From positions 23,056,098-23,120,097 of the forward strand of contig CM065297.1 in assembly GCA_032871835.1 (NCBI GenBank): 64,000 bases of DNA. Reading direction: 5' to 3'. Numbering within the stretch: position 1 is the stretch's first letter; every line of letters starts with the position of its first letter. Under the pieces are notes generated by a model that ran no database searches, had not been told where the DNA came from, and was given only the letters and a program-made list of their open reading frames with translations. The stretch comes from Dipteronia dyeriana. Taxonomy: Eukaryota; Streptophyta; Magnoliopsida; Sapindales; Sapindaceae. Below are positions 8,921 through 17,364 of the stretch, piece by piece. A program made the position numbers and the translations under genes.

Positions 8921-10285
8921 TGATTGCAGTATTTTTTATCTTAATCAATTTAAAGAAAAGTTCGTTCACTGGGATCGGTGATTCTACTACTTGAACACTA
9001 ATTAATCTAATTAAATCCTAATCTAAGTGCAGGAAAACTAAATGGCATAATGCTTGTCTTGGGTTGGTAATTTAACTCACTAATTATGTAAAAATTGTAA
9101 TAAACTAAGTAACACAAAAGCTCATACGAAAATATGAATATGAAGGAATGCTAGGGAATCAATGCAACCTAATTAAACTTCTCAATGTAATCCATAAGTC
9201 TCATTAAAGCACTTAATCCCAATTGATAAGGTTTGTTTCATGAAGCACCTAATCTTTCCTATTACTCACACACGGTCATGTAATGAGTAATGAACCAAAT
9301 CACACATAGCATAGTCATGCATATGGAAATTTTCTCGATTATTAAGCTTGTAGTTAAGGATTAAATGGGATGGTCACCCACATCTAACCCTTAACATCAT
9401 AAATAAACTAATCCTAACACAAACATTCATTGAGGTCTCATTTGAATATATGTGAAGGAATTAGAGCAAGTATTGCAATAAGAGAGACTACCATTGTAAT
9501 TAATTAATAAACATTAGACTATAGGAATACAAGAGTTGTTCAACTGGTTTACATTAATCCTTTAACTTAGAAATTAGTTACACATCAAAGAAAGGAAATA
9601 AAACAAAGAAGAGTGAAAGAAGAAACCAAGATTGGTCATTGAGTTTCCTTAACTTGTAAACTTCCTCTTCTTGCTTTCCAAGATTCCAAGATGAATGGAT
9701 GGGAAAAATTGTCCAAAGATGGTGATAGAGGGGTGAAAGTGTCCAAAAGTTCATGTGGCTAATGTTACATCACTAAAAATTCAGATGTGTATTTATATGG
9801 GTCCAAAAATAGGTCAGGAATCAACCTAGAAATGTGTGCCATCGTACTATCGCGTCGATGAATGTCGCGGTTGTCCATGACGGAAAACCAACCGCGACAC
9901 CTCGCTTCTTCATTCCGCGTCTTCTCTTCAGGTGACATTTCGAGCGACAATGGCTAAGGAATTTGTTGTCGCCTGGTATGTTGCGGTCTTCCATGACGGA
10001 ACTTAGACCGTGACATGTTGTTTCCTTGTATGTTCGTGCATGTTCTCCAAGTGACATTTTGGGTGACTCTTAAAATAAGTTGATGTCGCTCAAAATGTCA
10101 CGGTCTCCCATGACGACGCTCTACGACCGCGACAGATCATGTTTTTTTGTCCAAGTTTCAAATTTCTAGCTCTTTTGGGTCCCAACTTCACTTATATCTT
10201 CCATATAATACCCCAAATACAAAATCCTGTAAAAACACTCAATCGAGCCATTAAACACTTGATTTTACCCGAGAATTGAGCAACA
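8921..10285 (-). mobile_element. Athila 5' LTR
   Basis: About 1.37 kb. The inner end (plus strand TGATTGCAG) is four bases from the primer site. The outer end is placed at TTGAGCAACA (10276-10285), giving TGTT...CA termini on the minus strand; the adjoining Sirevirus gag sequence supports this. A TATA-like box (CCATATAAAT, 9791-9800 minus) and a triple hairpin array (9863-10134) form the promoter region. The partner LTR is outside the window, so no target duplication could be checked. Confidence 0.75.
9863..10134 (-). repeat. Hairpin-bearing tandem array in the Athila LTR
   Basis: Three units with hairpins starting at 9863, 9979 and 10096 (period about 117 bp). Hairpin 1 has perfect 11-bp arms (9863-9873 TGTCGCGGTTG, 9889-9899). 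Hairpin 2 (9979-10015) has two wobble positions and hairpin 3 (10096-10134) one mismatch. The loop keeps CCATGACG in all three. The array ends 63 bp upstream of the TATA-like box in element sense, which suggests a promoter/enhancer or silencing-related role. Confidence 0.7.
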
Positions 10286-10887
10286 AGCATAGGAAGGGGG
10301 TCTCAAAATCTAACGTTATCATGGCTCGATCAACTTGTCTTTGCAACTCAATAACGAGAATTGTCAACTTTATAGCAAGAGTTCAAACTCTTGAGATGGA
10401 AGAAGATGAAGCCTTAATGGAAGTTGAAGTGAAGAGTGAAGTGATCAAATGTCAAGAAAAGAAGATGGTTGAAGACGCTCATATGTTAGAAAGTTTAATG
10501 AATGATTTTGTTAATTATTTGTTTTTCTTGAAGGAAAAAATCAAAGGCAAGGAAGAGGAATTGGAAATTATGAAGGCCAATGAGCTTGGTATACTTCATG
10601 GAGATTCAAGTGACTTAGGCTTTGTATATGAGCAAGTGAAGTCTCTTACAACTAAAAGTAAGTCACTAAGGAACAAGAAGATTTCAAAAGCCAATCCTTC
10701 CAAGGTCAAGAGCAAAATCAAGAAGAGAAATGAGCCTTCAACTTTGGTACACTCTCACCTAAATAACATCTCCAAACTTATCCCGGTTTGCCATTTTTGC
10801 AATGTTGTAGGGCATATTAAAACTAGATGCCAAGAGTATATTAGAAAATGCAAACTAGGGAATGAGATGCATGCTAATGAGATGTGA
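10286..10887 (+). pseudogene. Sirevirus-like gag, C-terminal part with zinc knuckle
   Basis: An open plus-strand frame from the Athila LTR boundary. It is rich in Glu/Lys and ends in a CCHC zinc knuckle (CHFCNVVGHIKTRC, codons 10789-10830), the nucleic-acid-binding motif of copia gag. The first ~4 codons before 10286 are LTR sequence, so the apparent start is artificial: the real N-terminus was separated by the Athila insertion and should lie left of the window. No pol follows; it has been deleted. Confidence 0.7.
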
Positions 10888-11253
10888 AAATCTTTTATGA
10901 ATGTTTCTAAGCATGATAACACTTTGAATGTTGTGCTTGACAATGATAATCATGTGAAGAAAATTGTCCAGAAGATTTGGGTGAAAAAGAGTGTTTCACA
11001 TGATCATATGCATAGTCTTGATGATATCTTTATTGATGGCAAGAATGATATGTTTAACATGAGTAATATCCTTATAGAGAATATTGTTGATGATTTATCT
11101 TCTAGATATAATATTGCCATGAGAAATGATCATGACGGTTTATGTGTTTGTTCACCACTGCACCCAAGACCAAATGGGTCAAGGGAAAGTGCTCTTACCA
11201 TTTGCGTAAGGTGCACATGTGAGTTAGCTTTAAGATTAGTGTTAAGTTGTTAA
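10888..11253 (+). pseudogene. Sirevirus-like gag/pol junction remnant
   Basis: Continues after a TGA stop at the end of the zinc-knuckle frame. It contains 'KKIVQKIWVKKS', the pattern found after the second zinc knuckle in Sirevirus-type gag. Its last ~35 codons are Cys/Arg-rich and match no family I recognise. The reading frame ends at 11253. It is the last recognisable coding piece before LTR B1. Confidence 0.5.
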
Positions 11254-12413
11254 GAAATTGAGCTAGCAAGTTTTATTTCTCTATCACTTGACATGAACTT
11301 AGCTATCTCACATATTTGCTATGATAGTCGAAATCCATTGATTAACTTTATGAGAAGTTCATTTTTTTTTATGTGTTTGAGTTAAAATTCTTAGTTTTTA
11401 TTCTCTTGGGATGACACACCAACAACTTGTTGTTATGAGGACAAACAAGCCAAGAGAGCTCATAAAAAGGGTGAAGACTTTACATTTGATGAAAAATACT
11501 TGCTAAGGTATCTCTATATCTTAAGGCTTGCATTCTAGGTTTTTCATCTCTCAACCCATTATTTACACTACATCATGTAGCATGTCATATTAGAGAACTA
11601 AATATAGTGTTCATATGGTTCTCATTGATACTTGCTTTCTAAAGATCTCTTAGTGATGTTGTTCGCAAAGGTCTTGAACATGAAGTGTGAATTGTTTGTT
11701 TGAATGTTGAGTGGCATGTTTTGAAAAATATGAGCTTCATATTCTTTGAAAGCTACTCTTTTGAAAAGTACTGTTCTTAAGTAAATCTCTTTGTATTGTT
11801 TTTAGATCGTGTGCTTGTAAGCCATAAAAACTTTGTTTTCAAAAATGCACTTTACGTCTCTTGTATGTTTTGTTGAGTAAATTGAGTTTGCTAATATGTA
11901 AGTTGTGGATACACCTTGAAGTCTTATGACTAGTACATTTAAGATGATCTATGGTTAGTATCAATTTTGCTTCGGTAACTACATAGAACTCAACGAGCAC
12001 CTTCATGAATATGGCTACACATATTGGTTGTGAAGCCACCCAATATAGGAAAGGGTTACACCATTATGATGAGTGAAAGCCATCATGAATCGTGCATGTT
12101 TAAGTCAGAAAAATCAAAGAAGTGATGAAAAAGAAAGAATCAATACAAAAAATCTTTGATTCAAGCCTATAAAAAAGGCTTAAAAGGAGTATAGTTGAAA
12201 ATAATGTATGCTGGTTTGAAAAATAGAAATGGGTTGACGAGCCATATGCACACACACGTTCATATGTTGAGTTTAATTCTTTTAAAAGCAACCCGGATGA
12301 TAATCAGTTTGACCTTTTATGGAAATACTTAAGATGAATAGATGTGGATGTGATTTGCATGTTGATTGTCAAATTACTACTCTACATATGTTTGAAGCAA
12401 AAATTCACACACA
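11254..12413. other. Unassigned AT-rich retrotransposon-derived stretch
   Basis: No coding similarity, primer site or polypurine tract was recognised. It lies between Sirevirus gag debris and LTR B1, so it probably replaces the deleted pol region. The minus-strand ORFs at 11839-12291 have no recognisable pattern. Confidence 0.4.
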
Positions 12414-13233
12414 TGTTAGGTTTTAGTGTGTGTTGGCATTAATTCCATATCAAAATGATGTTTACTTGTAATGACTTAGTTGTTTAGGTTCATGATGATT
12501 CAAGCTTCAAGGAAGAAGAAACAACAAGTCAAAGCAAGTTCTAAGTCTTCAAGAGAAAGGATGAAATATGGTTCTACAAAGGTATACTAAGACCTTATCT
12601 TTCTCTTACAAGGCTTAGGCACACACACATATATCATACATTTGTGTCCCTGCATAGTTGTGCACCATTATATGCACACACACATATCATACATTTGTGT
12701 CCCTGCATCGTTGTGCACCTTTAAATGCACACACATACAATTCATTCATAGGCACACACACACACATACCATATATAACACATTCACACACTTGAAGATA
12801 AATGCTCATGCATTGGTTTGGAAATAACATGTTTTGGAATATGCATGATTGGAAACTATCTCTATATAGTTTGCATTCTAGTGTGAATTGTGTTTGTGTG
12901 TGTATATATTTGTATAACATGGATATTGAACTTGGATTTAGTCTTAAATCATTCTTGATTGAGTTCCGGTCATTTCGGTTACTCATACTATTGATTTCAA
13001 GTTCTAAGTCAAAAGATACTACACTTTCAACTCATGTTTCATACATTGTCTTCGTCTTCATATATCGAGTCGAATTATTATTTTCTGGGTTGAGTATCTT
13101 ATATGTCCATGTCCGTGTGAGAGTTACGGTTTGTAATCCGTAAATGGATTCGAATTCTGAGTTTGGAGGCAAAAGAACGGTCGAAGAACGGGAAGGAAGG
13201 TCGAAGGAGAAAGAAGCTAGCATTGTCTTCTTT

Positions 13234-13285
13234 CCCGAGATGGCGCGTGGCCATCTCGGGGCAGTAGGATTGCTGCCCCGAGATG
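13234..13285 (+). promoter_or_regulatory. Overlapping alternative hairpins upstream of the LTR TATA box
   Basis: Segment 13234-13244 (CCCGAGATGGC) pairs perfectly with 13250-13260. Segment 13252-13264 (CATCTCGGGGCAG) pairs perfectly with 13273-13285 across an 8-nt loop. The two stems share 13252-13260 and so cannot form together. They lie about 85-135 bp upstream of the TATA box at 13369. Confidence 0.75.
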
Positions 13286-14309
13286 CCCACGTGCAATCTT
13301 GGGCAGCAAGCTTGCTTGGATTAATTTTTCCCCTCTTGGACATTTCACTTGTCCAAGTTTCCCACTCCTTTATAAACTCTTTCCCTCTCACATTTCATTC
13401 TAAGAAGTAATTCAAATCAAGCGTGCAGAAATTTTCTCTCTAAATTTTCTCACTTTCCAAACACCATAACTTCCTCATTTGAACTCCAATTTGAGTGATT
13501 CGAAGTTGAGAGTGTTCAACTATTCATCCTCCATCTTTTATCTGATGGTTTGAGTAAGTTTTACTACTTTGTTTTGGTGTCTAATCATACAAAAACGGGA
13601 CTGCACCTAAATCAACTAAGGTATTGATTTTCTCTCAAACTTATCTTTTAAAACTTGGTCAATTGCCTTGGGTTTTCTTCATCAACATATATTTGTATAT
13701 TGTGAGTGTTTTGATTTGAGTTTTGAACTCTTTCAAAGCTAGATTGAGTTTCAATTGAAATCATACATGTTGAGTTAGGTTTTGATTTTGCCTATATTAT
13801 CACATGTTTGAGATTGTATTGTGCTAGCTTTGATTCTAGGAATATTTTATGATCTTTGATTGATTGATTTTAAGAAAAATAGTTCCTCACATGTATTAGG
13901 CTCGCTTGGCCGAAAATCTCACATAATACATGTGCTTACGTTCTTTTGAGCTATTCATGGGATTTGTTTGAATCTATGATTAGGAATATGCTCTAGAACT
14001 TTAGCTTAAATCTAATTGACTTTGTCATATGATTTTAGCATGTTTTAGGTTTGTGTGATTTAAACTTGATCTTGTGATTTGTTGATCATATCTTGTGATT
14101 CAAGTTTAGATATATGCATGTATCTAGATTTTGATTAATATTGAAAATATCTTATATGATCTAGATTGATTATACATGCATGTTTGACTAGACAATATTT
14201 GATTTGTGCATTCATGCTCATGTCTAGTATTTTCCATAAGATGTGTTGATCATAGCATTTTATGTTGCGTGCTTATTTGCATTTTGCATTCATGATCACC
14301 TAGATGCCT

Positions 14310-14625
14310 TGTGAGAAGAAAGTCTTTACAATAGGTGTGAGACCTATGGTGTTGAGCAAGAAGTCTTGGCAAGAGGTGTGAAGCCTTGGATTGTCAAGCA
14401 AGGAAGTCTTGGCTAGAGGTGTGAAGCCTTGGATAGTCAAGCAAGAAGTCTTGCCTAGAGTTGGAAGAACTCGGATAGGTGAGCGAGGAAGTCTTGACTA
14501 GAGTCGTGATGACTTAGTTGAGCCAGAAGTCTTGCCTTGGGTCGTGAGGATCCGGATAAGGTGAGTAAGGATGTCTTGACAAGAGGTGTGAAGCCTCGGA
14601 TTATTGAGCATAGGGCGACAACTTC
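14310..14625 (+). repeat. ~43-bp tandem array inside LTR B1
   Basis: Seven imperfect units of 38-44 bp, each starting with a variant of AAGTCTTG and containing CTAGAGGTGTGAAGCCTTGGAT or similar, ending in CAAGCAAG. The same array occurs in B2 (19250-19500) and, inverted, in B3 (55690-56010). Confidence 0.85.
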
Positions 14626-15018
14626 TAGAGTAGGATAGGAGGGTAGTTTCTAGGTGAAGAGGTCACTTGAGAGATTGTATTTGTCTTATCTACTAGTGGA
14701 TTTTGTTTGCCGGTGGCTGCTAGCCCGTGGATGTTTCCTCTTCGGAGGTTTACCACGTTATATATTGTGTCAACTTTTCTCTCTCCCTATCTCTCTAATA
14801 TTTGTATTGTGGATAGAACTCTCTATGTATGTTGACTTCCTTTCTATAGAATAGATTGTGTATGTGTTACAATTACTTGTTTCTATCACACTTTACTTGT
14901 GTTTATATATTGATTAATTATCTTTAATTAATATATATATTGTGATACAAGCAATCTAGAGGGACAAACTTTTGTTTGTTTATAAGGGAATCAAAAAAGG
15001 TGTCTAACCTATTCACCA

Positions 15019-15043
15019 CCCCCCCCCCCCCCCCCCCCCCCCC
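15019..15043 (+). repeat. Poly-C tract, 25 bases
   Basis: An uninterrupted C run near the 3' end of LTR B1. The matching place in B3 has only seven bases (as G on the plus strand). Confidence 0.95.
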
Positions 15044-15088
15044 ACGCCTCTAGGTAGCTTTGAGTATTTAACCGTGATTGTATTTTCA

Positions 15089-15835
15089 ATACTTTTGTTT
15101 ATAAGTATTTTGATATTCTAGCAATTAAAGAAGAATTATGAAAGAGATTGAAAATCTTGGTGTATCTATCATAGTTTGTGAAGCTTGTGTTTGATGTATC
15201 TCTTTATAAAATTGCTTGAATGTATGAGTGTGTGAATGTCATTGTCAGCAATATGATATCTTGATCTTAGATAGAGCATTTATCAATGGGGAGCATAGTA
15301 TGCTAAACTTTGTTCTTTTTTATGATATGTTCACATGATTTGCTTTGTTATTTGTTGACATATTGATTTATAAGAATAATTGAATTATAAGATGCATGAT
15401 ATCTATCTTAAAATAATTGCATGAATGTGTTAGAATTAAATATATCCTATTTTGAGGTTGATAGTAGTTGATATTTCACTGAATTCCTTCATTCATGAGG
15501 TTGATAGTAGTTGTAGTTACAATCAATTCCTCCTAGCTTGAGGTTTATTAATCCCCTTCTTGGTTAGGGTTGATAGTAGTTGTGGTTATAGCCAATTCCC
15601 TTTTGCGGTTGATAGTAAATGTGATTGAAACCAATACCTTTCATTGTTAGGATTGTTTTTTGTTGTTAATTGCATTTATTGTTCTTGGTGAAATTCACCT
15701 ATGTGTTAGAAACACAACATTTATGCATTTATGATTCATTATATTTATCATATGTCTCTTTATGTTTTGTTTTTTGTTTACTAACTCACTTTGATGTTTT
15801 TCCACTCATTTATTATTTTGTGTTTTGGTGAAGCT
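15089..15835 (+). other. Non-coding Sirevirus-like region with ~60-bp repeats
   Basis: No coding similarity. Bases 15430-15650 hold about four degenerate repeats of 'gaggttgatagtagttg' followed by 'caattcc', spaced about 55-70 bp. It lies directly upstream of the envelope-position ORF. Confidence 0.5.
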
Positions 15836-16500
15836 ATGGGAAAAAACAAAGTTTCCAGGGCTATTCCTTCTCCTTAACTCATAGATAAACACAAACCTAC
15901 ATCTTCAACCTCTAAAAAGACCAAAACCAATAGGTTAAAAACTCTAGGTGTTATGGGGACTAAGAAACTCATTCAAGATAGAGGTGTAGATTTGTGTGAA
16001 GGTTCCTACATTCATCATGATATCTTTGAAAGGCAATGGGATAAATGGTTAAATAAAATTGGAGTTGTCAATGAGAGCTTAATTAGAGAACTCTATCTTG
16101 AGTACAAGGAAAGTACAACTTTTGAAAATGCCTTGATGAGTGTTAGAGGGAAAACCTTTAGAGTCTCATCAGATAGCATCAAAAAAATTCTTAGACTTTC
16201 AAATGAGATTGAGAAGGAATTTCTAGATGTGAAGAACATAGAACATTTTGATTTGATGGGGACAACTCTTTGTGATGATGTTAGTTTTGAGTGAGGAAAG
16301 AGGGCTTACATAAGCCAAAGTGATTTGACCAAGGTAAGTGCCTTTTGGTAACTTTTTGTATGTGCAAATCTTGTTGGATCTGCAAATGCTTCCGAGCTAA
16401 ACAAGGAAAAGATCAAGATTGTATACGCCTTAAACCATGGTGATCTTTTAATAGAACACATTGAGAGTGCGGTTAGTTCATCTAGATTGGACAAAAAGCT
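15836..16500 (+). pseudogene. Sirevirus-like envelope-position ORF with plant transposon domain
   Basis: The probable start is ATG 15836-15838 ('MGKNKVSRAIPSP'), followed by an in-frame TAA (15875-15877). The same frame reopens through 15953-16291 and shows 'MSVRGKTFRVSSDSIKKILRLSNE', the core of the PF20167-like plant transposon domain. In-frame TGA (16292-16294) and TAA (16349-16351) follow, and then the C-terminal half of the domain ('SANASELNKEKIKIVYALNHGDLL'). So one frame with three stops and no frameshift. It is related in pattern to the Athila ORF at 1815-2253. The function is unknown; the position is that of the env-like gene of Sireviruses. Confidence 0.65.
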
Positions 16501-17080
16501 AGCATTTCCAGGGTTTCAATATATATATATATATATAATACATTTATGTGTGGTGCATTGTATTCCTAGGTTGGATAATGATGTGCTTTTGCCTCCTTTG
16601 GACAAATTTTATGAAAAATAAATATCTTTTGTCTTAAAAAGAAAAGGGAAAGGTTAATGACACTTGTAAGATTTTTGGTGAAATCAAGATTCAAGTGTGG
16701 TGTCAAGTACAAGCATCCTACCGGATTGGGATATGCAACTACAAATGAGGCCTATGACAAAGATTGAAGAGCTAAATGCTACGGTAGAGAAACAAGAACA
16801 AAGGATCAAAAGCTTAGACGAAGACTTTCGTCAAGCAACACTACCATTAAGCATTATGAGAGGTCAACCAATCAAAGGTTTTTCTTCGGTGGAACTAGTT
16901 GATCTTGAGGTATCACTTTATTTTTTTACCTTTTGGCTTCATTTCATGTCAAAAAATGTAAGAAAAGTATAATATCTATTAGCTCATTTGATCTTTTTTA
17001 TATTTGTTGTTTTAATTGGGTATCTTGAACTTGGGTTTGTAATATTCTAGACTTGATTAGATATGCTTTATTTAGAGGCA

Positions 17081-17114
<34 letters not shown>

Positions 17115-17351
17115 CCTAGGACTTTATTGTTTCATCTTAACCAAATATACTTTGCCATATATTTTCTCTTGTATATAATGTTCTTCAAGTTGATTTAAGG
17201 TGCTGTCAGGAGAAGATTGATAAAGAAGTTCAAGACTTGTTGAAGATTAGTCTAAGATGTACAAACTCATTGTAATGTGAGGGAGTGATTGTGACCAATC
17301 TTCATTTTGTATGTATTAGTTTTTGTATAGGTGTTTTGACATGGAGTTTTC
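16501..17351 (+). pseudogene. Tail of envelope-position ORF (coiled coil) and 3' UTR
   Basis: After an (AT)n run at 16519-16538, a short frame (16697-16972) encodes a heptad-like Glu/Lys-rich stretch ('IEELNATVEKQEQRIKSLDED'), a probable coiled coil and a common C-terminal feature of these ORFs. A longer (AT)n run lies at 17082-17112. The rest is non-coding 3' UTR leading to the polypurine tract. Confidence 0.45.
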
Positions 17352-17364
17352 CAAAGGGGGAGAT
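17352..17364 (+). other. Polypurine tract
   Basis: CAAAGGGGGAGAT directly precedes TGTTAG, the start of LTR B2. This is the plus-strand primer site expected before a 3' LTR and identifies B2 as the 3' LTR of the plus-strand Sirevirus-like element. Confidence 0.8.

Larger units (their letters stand above)
1..10285 (-). mobile_element. Athila-like Ty3/gypsy retrotransposon, decayed, left end outside window
   Basis: Reading the minus strand from right to left, the order is LTR (8921-10285), primer binding site (8897-8916), gag, protease, RT, RNase H, integrase, a non-coding spacer and an envelope-position ORF that reaches the window edge. This order, the tRNA-Asp-type primer site and the family-typical GGGAGGCAACCC box just after pol (about 3456-3470) mark the Athila branch of plant gypsy elements. 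The frames carry many stops and frameshifts, so it is old and inactive. Solo LTR A1 is inserted in its last ORF. The second LTR must lie left of base 1. On the right it abuts Sirevirus gag, so it probably inserted into that element. Confidence 0.85.
12414..15088 (+). mobile_element. LTR family B, copy B1
   Basis: TGTTAGGTTTTAG...TGTATTTTCA, 2675 bp. Both termini are confirmed by solo copy B3 (55263-57826), which has the same ends and an exact target duplication. It contains (CA)n stretches near 12620-12800, overlapping hairpins (13234-13285), a TATA-like box (CTTTATAAAC, about 13369-13378), a ~43-bp tandem array (14310-14625) and a 25-base C run (15019-15043). It is not flanked by a target duplication (ACACA versus ATACT) and no primer site follows, so it is a solo or recombined LTR. 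The short ORFs inside are not genes. Confidence 0.85.

Noticed and set aside
13234..13285. Rho-independent terminator or bacterial-type riboswitch
   Set aside because: Plant LTR context and position upstream of a TATA box. No U-tract follows the stems.
12642..13410. Several overlapping ORFs on both strands in LTR B1 (and mirror copies at 56847-57489)
   Set aside because: They lie wholly within an LTR, cross CA repeats, hairpins and the TATA region, and recur in B3 as mirror images. They have no protein-family pattern.
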